From: Actinomycetota bacterium
Lineage (GTDB): Bacteria; Actinomycetota; Acidimicrobiia; IMCC26256; PALSA-610
Assembly (NCBI GenBank): GCA_005773635.1
Contig: SXHN01000058.1
Span: forward strand, 1-52,948
Length of the DNA: 52,948 nucleotides
Direction: 5' to 3'
In this document: in pieces, positions 33,413-42,487 of the stretch
How the letters are laid out: every line of letters starts with the position of its first letter
Numbering within the stretch: position 1 is the stretch's first letter
Notes under the pieces: model-generated
Database searches by the model: none
Seen by the model: only the letters and a program-made list of their open reading frames with translations
Told to the model about the DNA's origin: nothing
Position numbers and translations under genes: made by a program

Positions 33413-35800
33413 GTGCTGCACGCATCCGACTTTGCCGAACTCGTGAATACCCCGACCGCGCAGGTTTTGGAGCGAGCCGGTGCGATTCGAACGGCCACGT
33501 TTGGGCATCGCGTCACGTTTTCTCCGAAGGTGTTCATACCCCTCACGATGTTGTGCCGAGACCGGTGTGGTTACTGCACATTTGCGAAACCGCCCGCGCG
33601 CCTCGACAGCCCGTATCTGAGCCCCGACGAAGTTCTCGCGATTGCCCGGCGGGGTGCGGCGATGGGCTGCCACGAAGCACTATTTACCCTTGGAGAGGCA
33701 CCCGAGGATCGCTATCCGCAAGCGGCTGAATGGCTCGCCGCGCACGGCTACGCCGACACAGTCGAATACCTGGTCGCGATGGCCAAGCTGGTTGTCGAAG
33801 AAACCGGGTTACTCCCCCACGCGAACCCTGGAGCATTGTCCGAAGATCAACTCCGAGCGCTACGGCGTTGGTCGCCGAGCCAAGGCATGATGATCGAAAC
33901 CCTCGCCGACCGACTGCACGACGTCGGAGGCGCCCATCACGGCGCGCCCGACAAGACTGCGGCCCGGCGCCTCGCCACACTCGAAGCGGCCGGGCGCGCG
34001 CGCGTGCCGTACACAACCGGGATTCTCTGTGGCATCGGCGAGACTCGACAGGAGCGCATCGAGGCACTCGTCGCGATCGCTAACAGTCATCAAGTGCACG
34101 GCCATATCCAAGAGGTCATCGTGCAGAATTTCCTGCCCAAAGCCGGAACCTCGATGCACAAGGCCGAACCCTGCAGCCACGACGATTTCCTCTGGTCGAT
34201 CGCGGTTGCGCGTATCATTTTGCCTACCGCGATTCATCTCCAGGCTCCGCCCAATTTGAGCGACCCCGATCAGCTCGCCGATTTGCTGCACGCAGGTATA
34301 GATGATTGGGGCGGCGTTTCACCGGTCACTATCGACCACGTGAATCCCGAACGACCCTGGCCCGCGCTCGAAGCCCTGCGCGATGCGACAGAAGATTGCG
34401 GACATGTGCTCGCGCCGAGGCTCACCATCTACCCCGAGTTCGTGCGCGACCCCCAACAATGGATCGAGCCCGATCTGCAATTTTCCGTCCTGTTGCGCAG
34501 CGACATGGAAGGGCTAGCTCGCGACGACCATTGGTCGTCAGGAGGCGAACAAGAGCCCTCCACCATTTTGCCGTTCGACCGAAAAGCCTCTCCCACCGAG
34601 ACTGTCGCAAACGTGCTGGCAAGAGTTGCGCAGGGCGATGAAATCGACGCGGCCGGCATCGTCACGCTGCTCAGCGCCCACGGTAGCGATGTGGCGGCTG
34701 TCTGCGAATTCGCGGATCAACTCCGTCGCGATGTTGTCGGCGACGAAGTGACGTTCGTGCGCAACCGCAACATCAACTACACCAACGTCTGCACGTTCAA
34801 ATGCAAGTTCTGCGCGTTTAGTAAAGGCCCGCTCTCGTTGAACTTGCGCGGAAAGCCGTACTTGCTCGAGCTTGAAGAGGTACAGCGCCGAGTCGTCGAA
34901 GCGGTCGAATGTGGCGCTACCGAAGTGTGTCTCCAAGGTGGAATTCATCCAAGTTTCGACGGCGACTTCTACGTGCACGTCGCGGAGTCGATCAAGGCTG
35001 TGACCCCCAACATTCATATTCATGGCTTCACTGCGCTTGAAGTCACTGAAGGCGCTCGGCGCCTCGACATGCCATTACCCCAATATCTCGAGCGCCTGAA
35101 AGCAGCGGGCCTTGCGACGCTGCCCGGTACCGCAGCTGAGATTCTCGACGATGATGTGCGGGCCGTACTTTGCCCCGACAAGATCAATACACAGCAATGG
35201 CTCGATGCCCACGAAGCCGCGCATTCGGTAGGTCTCCGTAGCAATGTGACAATCATGTTCGGGTCGATCGAACGCCCGGAACACGTTGCCAACCACCTCG
35301 TGCGCACTCGCGAGCTGCAGAAACGAACGGGTGGCTTTACCGAATTTGTTCCCTTGCCTTTCGTGCATATGGCTACTCCGATTTTCTTACAGCACATCGC
35401 TCGCCCTGGGCCGACGTTCCGCGAGGTACTGCTGATCCATGCCGTGGGCCGCATCGCGTACCACGGTTGGATTCACAACGTTCAGGCTTCCTGGGTCAAG
35501 GCGGGAGTCCACGGTGCCCAACAAATTCTGCAGGCGGGCGCCAACGACCTCGGCGGCACACTGATGGACGAAAACATCTCCCGCGCGGCGGGCGCAAACC
35601 ACGGACAAGAGCTTGACGACACCGAGTTCAGTGCCATCGTGGAGCCGATTGGGCGCAGGCTCGTGCAACGCACCACCCTGTACGGCCGCACCCAGACGGT
35701 GGGCAAACGACTGCGCCCAATCGACGACGACGGGCTAATCGCCCGTGACGAGGTACACACCGTGTCCTTGATCGCGAAACCTCAAACCCTTCCCGTCTAG
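33413..35800 (+). CDS. fbiC: FO synthase, fused CofG-CofH (7,8-didemethyl-8-hydroxy-5-deazariboflavin synthase)
   Basis: The 795-residue protein joins two radical-SAM enzymes. The CofG half has the cluster motif Cys48-x3-Cys52-x2-Cys55 (CRDRCGYC). The CofH half has Cys460-x3-Cys464-x2-Cys467 (CTFKCKFC). Together they make the deazaflavin FO from tyrosine and a ribitylaminouracil precursor, the first committed step to coenzyme F420. The fused form is typical of actinobacteria. The start at GTG 33413 is inferred from the -10 box 7 bases before it; it is somewhat shorter at the N-terminus than mycobacterial FbiC but keeps all conserved parts. The PfkB kinase gene follows by 28 bases and may be cotranscribed. 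Confidence 0.95.
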   Translation: MLHASDFAELVNTPTAQVLERAGAIRTATFGHRVTFSPKVFIPLTMLCRDRCGYCTFAKPPARLDSPYLSPDEVLAIARRGAAMGCHEALFTLGEAPEDRYPQAAEWLAAHGYADTVEYLVAMAKLVVEETGLLPHANPGALSEDQLRALRRWSPSQGMMIETLADRLHDVGGAHHGAPDKTAARRLATLEAAGRARVPYTTGILCGIGETRQERIEALVAIANSHQVHGHIQEVIVQNFLPKAGTSMHKAEPCSHDDFLWSIAVARIILPTAIHLQAPPNLSDPDQLADLLHAGIDDWGGVSPVTIDHVNPERPWPALEALRDATEDCGHVLAPRLTIYPEFVRDPQQWIEPDLQFSVLLRSDMEGLARDDHWSSGGEQEPSTILPFDRKASPTETVANVLARVAQGDEIDAAGIVTLLSAHGSDVAAVCEFADQLRRDVVGDEVTFVRNRNINYTNVCTFKCKFCAFSKGPLSLNLRGKPYLLELEEVQRRVVEAVECGATEVCLQGGIHPSFDGDFYVHVAESIKAVTPNIHIHGFTALEVTEGARRLDMPLPQYLERLKAAGLATLPGTAAEILDDDVRAVLCPDKINTQQWLDAHEAAHSVGLRSNVTIMFGSIERPEHVANHLVRTRELQKRTGGFTEFVPLPFVHMATPIFLQHIARPGPTFREVLLIHAVGRIAYHGWIHNVQASWVKAGVHGAQQILQAGANDLGGTLMDENISRAAGANHGQELDDTEFSAIVEPIGRRLVQRTTLYGRTQTVGKRLRPIDDDGLIARDEVHTVSLIAKPQTLPV

Positions 35801-35828
35801 CAACCACTTCCACGAAAGATTGCCATCT

Positions 35829-36821
35829 ATGACTGCTCGTTTTGATGTTGTTGCGATTGGCAACGCGCTTGTCGATGTGATCTCCCACGAATCCTTCGAA
35901 ACGGTCGCTTCACTTGGCCTCGAACTCGGATCGATGAGCCTCGTAGACGCCGATCGCGTCGCAGAGTTGTACACCTACCTCGCGCCTTCCACCGAGGCGT
36001 CGGGTGGATCCGCGGCCAACACGATTGCGGGAGTCGCCAGCTTTGGCGGCACGGCCGCGTTCATTGGCCGAGTGGCTGATGACGACTTTGGTCACATTTA
36101 CGCGCATGATTTGCGGGCGATCGGCGTGCACTTCGACGCCGTCGCCGCTCCGCAGGGAAGCACGCCAACTGGCCGTTGCCTTGTGATGGTCACTCCCGAT
36201 GCAGAACGCACGATGAGCACATTCCTCGGCGCAGGCACCGACCTCGATCCCACTTACGTCGATGAGTCGGTTATCGGCGACGCGCAGGTGCTGTATCTCG
36301 AAGGGTACCTGTGGGATCAGCCCGCGGCGATGGAAGCATTTCGCCTCGCAGCTTCGGTGGCTCACGGGGCAGGTCGCAAGGTGTCGTTGAGCTTGTCGGA
36401 TTCTTTTTGCGTAGATCGTCACCGCGCGGCGTTTCTCGAACTGATCGCCGACGACGTCGACATTTTGTTTGCCAACGAGAGCGAAGTTCTGGCGCTGTAT
36501 CAAACCGATGATTTCGAAACCGCAATCAAACACGTTCGCGGACACTGCGAAATCGCCGCGATCACACGTGGCGCAGACGGGTCGGTTGTTATCACCGCGG
36601 ATGCCGTTATCGCAGTGCCCGCGGCAGCGGTAGACCAAGTCGTCGATACCACTGGCGCTGGTGACTTATACGCAGCCGGTTTCTTGTATGGCTACACCCA
36701 CGGCAAAAGCATGGAAACCTGCGCCGTGCTTGGCGGAATCGCCGCCGCCGAGGTGATTTCACATATCGGGGCGCGCCCCCACGTCGCCCTCGAAACACTG
36801 GCGATACCCCACCTCACATGA
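35829..36821 (+). CDS. PfkB-family carbohydrate/nucleoside kinase
   Basis: The 330-residue protein opens with VVAIGNALVDVI, has the GGSAANTIAG motif near residue 60 and the C-terminal DTTGAGD with the catalytic Asp. The overall look is that of adenosine kinase or ribokinase-like enzymes, which phosphorylate a sugar or nucleoside with ATP. The HAD phosphatase gene that follows overlaps its stop by 4 bases, so kinase and phosphatase are made together. The ATG at 35829 was chosen over a TTG three codons earlier. Confidence 0.88.
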   Translation: MTARFDVVAIGNALVDVISHESFETVASLGLELGSMSLVDADRVAELYTYLAPSTEASGGSAANTIAGVASFGGTAAFIGRVADDDFGHIYAHDLRAIGVHFDAVAAPQGSTPTGRCLVMVTPDAERTMSTFLGAGTDLDPTYVDESVIGDAQVLYLEGYLWDQPAAMEAFRLAASVAHGAGRKVSLSLSDSFCVDRHRAAFLELIADDVDILFANESEVLALYQTDDFETAIKHVRGHCEIAAITRGADGSVVITADAVIAVPAAAVDQVVDTTGAGDLYAAGFLYGYTHGKSMETCAVLGGIAAAEVISHIGARPHVALETLAIPHLT

Positions 36822-37522
36822 GCCCGATCAACCTGGTCTGTCTCGACGCTGACGACACATTGTGGCGCAACGAGATCTACTTTCGAGCGGTCGAAGCCGA
36901 CGTGGCCGTGCTGCTCTCGCAATGGACTGACTCCTCGAACGTGGCATCGCATCTCCTCGATGTCGAACGCGCAAATATTGTCCGATACGGATTTGGCGTC
37001 AAAGCATTCGCGCTTTCGCTTATCCAGACCGGCCTCGAACTCAGCGGTGGCGATATCTCGGCGGCGACCATCGGCGAAATCTTGCGCCTCACCAACACCA
37101 TCCTTGATCAACCAGTAGAACTTCTCGACGATGTAGTGGATGCCGTCGAAATCTTGAGCGCCCAATGGCCGTTGGTGCTTGTCACCAAGGGCGACATCGT
37201 GCATCAAGAGGCGAAGATCATGGAGAGTGGTCTTTCCCACCACTTCCGGAGCATCGAAATCGTCGCGCACAAGGACCGCGGCACGTACGAACGAATCTTC
37301 AGGCGGCACGGCGTTGATCCAGGCGCGGTCGTCATGGTTGGCAACTCCGTAAAGTCCGACATTCTGCCAATCGTGGAACTCGGCGGATTCGGGATCCATG
37401 TACCGCATGACCACGGTTGGGCACTCGAACATGCAGAACTTCCCGAACATCCTCGGGTGTACCACGTTGACAGATTTGCGGCAGTCGCCGGGGCGCTGCA
37501 GCAGATCTTGACCAGCACCTGA
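36818..37522 (+). CDS. HAD-superfamily hydrolase
   Basis: The 234-residue protein has HAD motif I DADDTLW with nucleophile Asp10 and acid Asp12, motif II in LVTKGD, a Lys in the middle and motif IV in MVGNSVKSD. The cap is helical and inserted after motif I, as in phosphoglycolate-phosphatase-like or nucleotidase-like members. Phosphoglycolate phosphatase would fit the glycolate oxidase genes 1.5 kb away, but this is inference. It is translationally coupled to the PfkB kinase. Confidence 0.88.
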   Translation: MSPINLVCLDADDTLWRNEIYFRAVEADVAVLLSQWTDSSNVASHLLDVERANIVRYGFGVKAFALSLIQTGLELSGGDISAATIGEILRLTNTILDQPVELLDDVVDAVEILSAQWPLVLVTKGDIVHQEAKIMESGLSHHFRSIEIVAHKDRGTYERIFRRHGVDPGAVVMVGNSVKSDILPIVELGGFGIHVPHDHGWALEHAELPEHPRVYHVDRFAAVAGALQQILTST

Positions 37523-37535
37523 CGCTTGCACCCCA

Positions 37536-37541
37536 TAGCGT
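37536..37541 (+). promoter_or_regulatory. -10 box TAGCGT for the LOG-like gene
   Basis: TAGCGT is followed by exactly 6 bases and the ATG at 37548, in the 25-base gap after the HAD gene. It indicates a separate, leaderless transcript. Confidence 0.5.
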
Positions 37542-37547
37542 GACGCA

Positions 37548-38582
37548 ATGGAACGAATGCCCCGGTACCGCACTGGCGACCCGCAACTCGATGAACGCAT
37601 TGTGGATCTCATCAATTCGATGGGTGAGGTCGCAGACCCCGACCTCATCTTTGAGATGATGGTCTCGGCGGCCCGATTAGCTCGCGAACGCGCAAACCGC
37701 GGCGACCTCAAGATCGCCAACGCAGCGCTCAAAGAAATGCGGCATGCGTTCGACGTGTTCGCGCCCTACTACTCCACCCGCAAGGCCGCGATTTTCGGAT
37801 CCGCGCGCACCAAACGAGACGACCCGTTGTACGAACAGACGGCCAAAGTCGCCCGCAAACTCGCCGAAAACGACTGGATGGTCATCACTGGCGCAGGCCC
37901 CGGCATCATGGAGGCAGGTATCGAAGGCGCGGGCGCCGACAACAGCTTCGGAGCCGGCATCAGGCTGCCATTCGAGGCCGCAACGACACAGTTCCTCGCC
38001 GATGATCCAAAGCTTGTGATGTTTCGCTACTTCTTCACGCGCAAAGTGACGTTCATCAAAGAAGCCGATGGGTTCGTGCTGCTGCCTGGCGGATTCGGCA
38101 CACTCGATGAAACATTCGAATTGCTCACCTTGATCCAAACGGGCAAAGCCCAAGCCGGGCCAATCGTGCTTCTCGATGTACCGGGAGGCACCTATTGGAA
38201 GACGTGGATCGAATTCGTGCAATCAGAGCTCGGGGCCCGCAACTACATCAGTGATCATGATCTAGCCCTTGTGAAAATCACCGACGACTGTGACGAAGCG
38301 GTTGCAGAGGTCTGTGGATTCTTTCGCAACTACCACTCGCAACGGTATGTCGACGGCAATCTCGTGATGCGCATGGAACGACCACCAGACGCCGACGAGT
38401 TAGCCCGTGTGAATATCGAATTCGCTGACATCGTCGAACGCGGGGCTATCGAACGCGGTGCCCCATCGAAAGCCGAACTGAAAGAACGCGACGTGCATGA
38501 ACACGCGCGGCTTCGATTTCGCTTCGACCGTCGGAGCCATGCACGATTGCGAATGCTGATCAACGAAGTTAATCGTTGGTGA
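37548..38582 (+). CDS. LOG-family Rossmann-fold protein, extended form
   Basis: The 344-residue protein has the LOG core: GSARTKRDD, then TGAGPGIMEA and the PGGFGTLDE motif near residues 181-189 with the catalytic Arg/Glu context. The family hydrolyses nucleoside 5'-monophosphates at the N-glycosidic bond (cytokinin-activating or pyrimidine/purine nucleosidase-like). Here about 70 extra residues precede the core and about 90 follow (a charged helical tail with RLRFRFDRRSH). Such long forms are nearer to PpnN-like nucleosidases. Its 3' end overlaps the convergent small gene by 14 bases. Confidence 0.85.
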   Translation: MERMPRYRTGDPQLDERIVDLINSMGEVADPDLIFEMMVSAARLARERANRGDLKIANAALKEMRHAFDVFAPYYSTRKAAIFGSARTKRDDPLYEQTAKVARKLAENDWMVITGAGPGIMEAGIEGAGADNSFGAGIRLPFEAATTQFLADDPKLVMFRYFFTRKVTFIKEADGFVLLPGGFGTLDETFELLTLIQTGKAQAGPIVLLDVPGGTYWKTWIEFVQSELGARNYISDHDLALVKITDDCDEAVAEVCGFFRNYHSQRYVDGNLVMRMERPPDADELARVNIEFADIVERGAIERGAPSKAELKERDVHEHARLRFRFDRRSHARLRMLINEVNRW

Positions 38583-38781
38583 CGATACCTAACAGCGTCT
38601 GGCGTGCCTTGGCCACCGCTCGCCGTGCGGAAACCAACGCTCGTTCCTCTGCTTTGATATTCGCGGCTCCGTCCGCGTCGGGGTCACGCGCAAGTGATCG
38701 AAGCCGCTCGTAACCAACATCGGCGAGTTCTTCTTCGATTGCTTCGAGCTTGTCGGTGATGTGTTCGTAGGGCGCATTCAT
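38569..38781 (-). CDS. small helical protein downstream of glcF
   Basis: The 70-residue protein is of unknown function and is predicted as a helical hairpin: HITDKLEAIEEELADVGYERLRSLA, split by a DPDADGA turn, then AEERALVSARRAVAKARQ. AAGG lies 6 bases before the ATG, which overlaps the stop of glcF by 4 bases (ATGA). Coupling to the glycolate oxidase operon suggests an accessory subunit or an assembly factor for that enzyme. Confidence 0.65.
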   Translation of the reverse strand: MNAPYEHITDKLEAIEEELADVGYERLRSLARDPDADGAANIKAEERALVSARRAVAKARQTLLGIVTND

Positions 38782-39998
38782 CGCGGACCTTCCTTCAAAG
38801 CGTCGCGCAGCAACTCGGCGGGATGTTGTACTGAAAAACCGGCTTGGGTGAGCTGCATCGCACATCCAGGGTTCGCGCTACATACCAACACACCGGGACG
38901 ATCCGCACCCGCGGCCCGCAGTGCCGCCGATTTGCGCATCGCGATTTCACGGCTCAGATCGGGTTGCAACACCGAATACGCGCCACCCGCTCCGCAGCAC
39001 AGGCCATCATCGTCGGTATCAACCAATTCGTAGCCATCGCTCAACAGCGACCGAACCGCCATGTGCGACTTTTGCACGTGCCGAAGGTGGCACGGATCTT
39101 GTACGACAACTGTTCGCCCAGTGGCTCGTGTTGCTGGCACGCCACGCTGCACCACAAACTCGCTGAAATCGAACACGCGTCGTGAAAAATCTGTGGCAGC
39201 TTCGGTGCCGAGAAGCCGACCGTACTGTTTCAATGCGGCCCCACACCCGGCAGAATCGACAACGATCGGCGCGTCACCTGGCATTGACTGCATCACTTTG
39301 CGCGCAAGGTGCTGGGCCTCTGCTCGACGGCCCGCGTGCTCATGCAATGCACCACAACAATCGCCCCCGCGTCCCGGCACTGCAACCCGCAATCCTGTCG
39401 CCTGTAGTACTTGCAACGCCGCAAGATGCGTCGGCCGTTGCCATGCGTCCATCACACAACCAGTAAAAAGCCACGCGTCGCCAAGCGCGCCGCTCGACAC
39501 ATCAAGTTTCGTCATAAGTGAGGAGCGAGTTAGCAATGGCGGCCCGAAACGCTGGGGTCCAAAGCGCTTTGGAACAAGGTGCAATCGCTGTGCGACAAGC
39601 AACAGCCACGATAACGCAATCAGCACCCGGTGGTTGGGAAGCACCACTCGGTACCCGATCCACTCGAGCCCGCGTCGAACTCGCGCTGCCAGAGCAGTCG
39701 GTCGTGAAGCGGCATTTAATTCGAGTGCCGCGCGAGTGTCTTCCATCAGATGGCCAAATGGCACTCCCGAGGGGCACGCAGCTTCACAGCCTCGGCATTG
39801 CACACACTCCTGCATGGCATCAACAAACGGGGCGTCTATCGGCGCGACTCCAGTTTCGACGGCACGCATCGCTGCGATCCGGCCACGCGGCGACGCGATC
39901 TCCAACCCGGTGACGCGATATGTGGGGCAATGCGGCAGACACAAGCCGCAGCCAACACACGAAATCAGTTCGTCGTCATCGAGCCCGAGAATATTCAC
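38778..39998 (-). CDS. glcF: glycolate oxidase iron-sulfur subunit
   Basis: The 406-residue protein has two 4Fe-4S ferredoxin motifs at the N-terminus (Cys14, 17, 20, 24 and Cys65, 68, 71, 75) and two CCG domains (DCCGALHEH and LCCGAGGAY), the GlcF build. It passes electrons from the flavin subunits to the membrane quinone pool. The GTG at 39998 overlaps the glcE stop (GTGA); a longer frame would run deep into glcE. It is the third gene of the glcDEF operon. Confidence 0.92.
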   Translation of the reverse strand: MNILGLDDDELISCVGCGLCLPHCPTYRVTGLEIASPRGRIAAMRAVETGVAPIDAPFVDAMQECVQCRGCEAACPSGVPFGHLMEDTRAALELNAASRPTALAARVRRGLEWIGYRVVLPNHRVLIALSWLLLVAQRLHLVPKRFGPQRFGPPLLTRSSLMTKLDVSSGALGDAWLFTGCVMDAWQRPTHLAALQVLQATGLRVAVPGRGGDCCGALHEHAGRRAEAQHLARKVMQSMPGDAPIVVDSAGCGAALKQYGRLLGTEAATDFSRRVFDFSEFVVQRGVPATRATGRTVVVQDPCHLRHVQKSHMAVRSLLSDGYELVDTDDDGLCCGAGGAYSVLQPDLSREIAMRKSAALRAAGADRPGVLVCSANPGCAMQLTQAGFSVQHPAELLRDALKEGPR

Positions 39999-41020
39999 AC
40001 GTCCACCATTCGTCCCGGAGACAACTTTCCGAGCGGATCGAACGCGAGCCGTACCCGTTCGGATAAGGCAGGATTCGCGATGTTGCTCCCGAATCCACCG
40101 AATCCTGGTGGCCCACCGCATTCCCGCAACATCCATCCACCTTCGGCAACGGCTGCCGCGCGTGCGGCAACGAATGCAAGGTCCTCGTCGGCGGCAATGT
40201 GCACTGTACCGACGCCAAATTCGGCGACGAAGCGAACGCCATCAAGACCGCCCAGCCGCTGAGTTAACGCAGCCAGACGACGAGGATCCACCGATATCCG
40301 GCCCCGATTGGCGCCGTTTGGAAACAGCGGTGGCGATGACAGCATGCCATCGAGATCTGCGGATTTCGATTCGCTCGCGATGTCGTCGGAGTATCCCTCC
40401 AGCAACACAGACGTGGACGTGCCATCCCAGAGCACAGCCGACGGGCGAAACAACTTTCGCCGCAAGTACGAAGGTGTTTCGCTCGAACAAAACCACTGCT
40501 GTTGTGCAGGCGCCGGACGGCACCGCAGTGTGGCCTGCAGAATCACGCCGAGCGTCCCAAATGAACCCACAACGAGCCGGGGCAGGTCGTAGCCCGTGAC
40601 GTTTTTGACAACCGGCCCTCCGCCTTTTACCAACGTGCCGCGCCCGTCGATGAGGCGTACCTCCAACACAGTGTCGCGGATCGGCCCTAAGCGCAGCCGC
40701 CGAATACCGGAGAGTCCGCACGCCAGCACTCCACCCAGCGTCGCCGCATCATTGCGAGGATCCAGCGATACTTCCTGACGGTGCCCGCACAACACGCGAT
40801 TCAACTCCGCGATAGGGGTGCCCGCGAATGCAGTGATCGTCATGTCGTTCGGGTCGTAGGAAACGATCCCATTTGGAATACGAATCTCGTCGCAGCCGTC
40901 GGCCACCGGATTCGCAACCTCGCGATGCGTTCCAGCTCCGATCGGAACGACGCCAACTTTGGCATCTTCGACCGCGCCGCGCACGATTGCAGCGACATCA
41001 TGCAAGTCCATCAGATCCAT
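39995..41020 (-). CDS. glcE: glycolate oxidase FAD-binding subunit
   Basis: The 341-residue protein has the FAD-binding type 4 fold: PIGAGTH near residue 30, FAGTPIAELN, then the TLGGVLACGLSGIRRLR pyrophosphate loop and NVTGYDLPRLVVGSFGTLG. It is shorter than GlcD and lacks the C-terminal glycolate-oxidase domain's metal site, as usual for GlcE. The ATG at 41020 overlaps the end of glcD by 10 bases; another ATG at 41011 overlaps as TGATG. Either gives a coupled start. Confidence 0.88.
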   Translation of the reverse strand: MDLMDLHDVAAIVRGAVEDAKVGVVPIGAGTHREVANPVADGCDEIRIPNGIVSYDPNDMTITAFAGTPIAELNRVLCGHRQEVSLDPRNDAATLGGVLACGLSGIRRLRLGPIRDTVLEVRLIDGRGTLVKGGGPVVKNVTGYDLPRLVVGSFGTLGVILQATLRCRPAPAQQQWFCSSETPSYLRRKLFRPSAVLWDGTSTSVLLEGYSDDIASESKSADLDGMLSSPPLFPNGANRGRISVDPRRLAALTQRLGGLDGVRFVAEFGVGTVHIAADEDLAFVAARAAAVAEGGWMLRECGGPPGFGGFGSNIANPALSERVRLAFDPLGKLSPGRMVDV

Positions 41021-42450
41021 GTGTCGTCCGGAATCGTGCCACCACGCTGTTGCACTTCGCCACATCGCCATCCGTGCGGCAACACCTTGCGCGGGTTCGC
41101 AAGACCGTCGGGGTCGAAGGCGTCGACCAATCGACCCTGCGCCGCTAAGTCGTCGGACGAAAACTGCAACGGCATCAGATCGCGTTTCTCCATTCCGACA
41201 CCATGTTCTCCCGAGAGCACTCCACCCGCGTCGATGCAGGTGTGCAGGATGCGCGAGCCGGCTTCGTGCACACGTTCCCAAATTCCAGGCTCACGACTAT
41301 CAAACACGATGAGTGGGTGCAGATTGCCATCGCCGGCGTGAAACACATTCATCATCGTCAGTTGTTCTGCTCGCGCAATGGCATACACAGACTCGAGCAC
41401 TTGCACGAGCTTCGTACGCGGCACGACTGCGTCATGCAAGTAGTAGTCGGGTGCGATGCGAGCGATAGCACCAAATGCGGACTTACGCCCTTTCCACAGC
41501 AACTGCCGTTCAGCTTCGGTCTGCGCTATGCGCACCGACCGTGCGCCATGGCTTTGTGCGATACGGCGTACCTCCGAGACTTGGTAATCGACTCCTTCTA
41601 TGAGGCCATCAATCTCACAAAGCAGCACGGCGGCCGCGTCCCTCGGGTAACCAGCCCCAACGAAATCTTCGACTGCCCGGGTAATTTCGGCATCCATCAT
41701 CTCCAACGCAGCCGGAACGACACCCGCAGCGATCATCGCACTGACCGTTGCACCCGCGGCTTCCACGCTCATGAAATCGAGCAGCATCGTTCGCACTAGC
41801 GGAGGGTTCGGCATCAGCCTCACCGCCACCTTGGTACAAATGCCCATGGTGCCTTCGCTGCCCACGAAGGCACCTCGCAAGTCGTAGCCCGGCGTATCGG
41901 GAGCGAGGCTTCCAAGCTCCGCAATGTCGCCGGTCGGCAATACCGCTTCGACCATGAGCACATGCGCAGACGTCACGCCCGACGATAAGCAGTGCGGCCC
42001 GCCGGCATTCGTGCCAACGTTGCCGCCAATGGAACAGGCCTGCTGCGACGAAGGATCGGGGGCATAGTGCAGCCCCTGGGGTCGAGTGTGGCGCGACAAG
42101 TCGAGATTGAGCACACCCGGTTCGACGATCGCAATACGTTCATCGATATCGACTTCCAGAACGCGGTTCATCTGGGTCGTGACAATCACAAGCGCGTCAT
42201 CAAGCGGAGTCGCACCTCCTGCGAGCCCTGTACCGCTGCCGCGCGCAACGTACGGAACACCGTGCACGCGAGCCGCGCGTACCGCGGCCGCTGCATCGGA
42301 TGCGCTTCTCGGGAAACACACCGCCGACGCGCTCCCAGATTGCACACCAGCATCACGGCCGTACAGCGCGAGTTCCAACGGTTCGCTACGAGCACGATCC
42401 GCACCGAGGTCGCGTTGGAGATCTTCGAGAAGTTTCGTAATTGTGCCGAT
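41011..42450 (-). CDS. glcD: glycolate oxidase FAD-linked catalytic subunit
   Basis: The chosen start gives 479 residues. The FAD-binding half has ARGSGTGLAGGA and SIGGNVGTNAGGPHCL. The C-terminal half has the FAD-oxidase metal and substrate residues, HAGDGNLHP and GEHGVGMEK. It oxidises glycolate (or D-lactate) to glyoxylate. No ATG, GTG or TTG exists in frame between the upstream stop and the TTG at 42378, which would remove 24 conserved-looking residues (ITKLLEDLQRDLG). A TAGTGT box is followed by exactly 6 bases and an in-frame ATC at 42450, the same spacing as other leaderless genes here, so ATC is the likely start. Confidence 0.88.
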   Translation of the reverse strand: MGTITKLLEDLQRDLGADRARSEPLELALYGRDAGVQSGSASAVCFPRSASDAAAAVRAARVHGVPYVARGSGTGLAGGATPLDDALVIVTTQMNRVLEVDIDERIAIVEPGVLNLDLSRHTRPQGLHYAPDPSSQQACSIGGNVGTNAGGPHCLSSGVTSAHVLMVEAVLPTGDIAELGSLAPDTPGYDLRGAFVGSEGTMGICTKVAVRLMPNPPLVRTMLLDFMSVEAAGATVSAMIAAGVVPAALEMMDAEITRAVEDFVGAGYPRDAAAVLLCEIDGLIEGVDYQVSEVRRIAQSHGARSVRIAQTEAERQLLWKGRKSAFGAIARIAPDYYLHDAVVPRTKLVQVLESVYAIARAEQLTMMNVFHAGDGNLHPLIVFDSREPGIWERVHEAGSRILHTCIDAGGVLSGEHGVGMEKRDLMPLQFSSDDLAAQGRLVDAFDPDGLANPRKVLPHGWRCGEVQQRGGTIPDDTWI

Positions 42451-42456
42451 GAACGC

Positions 42457-42462
42457 ACACTA
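42457..42462 (-). promoter_or_regulatory. -10 box TAGTGT for glcD
   Basis: On the minus strand TAGTGT is followed by 6 bases and then the ATC triplet at 42450-42448. The spacing equals that of the ureohydrolase, LOG-like and polyprenyl synthase genes. Confidence 0.5.
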
Positions 42463-42487
42463 TTCGCATCGGTTGCTGTATGTTCAC

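Noticed and set aside
39061-40599. A 512-codon open frame on the plus strand opposite glcF/glcE
   Set aside because: It is antisense to two certain genes, has no ribosome site and is low-complexity Arg/Ser/Thr-rich. It arises from codon bias of the real genes.
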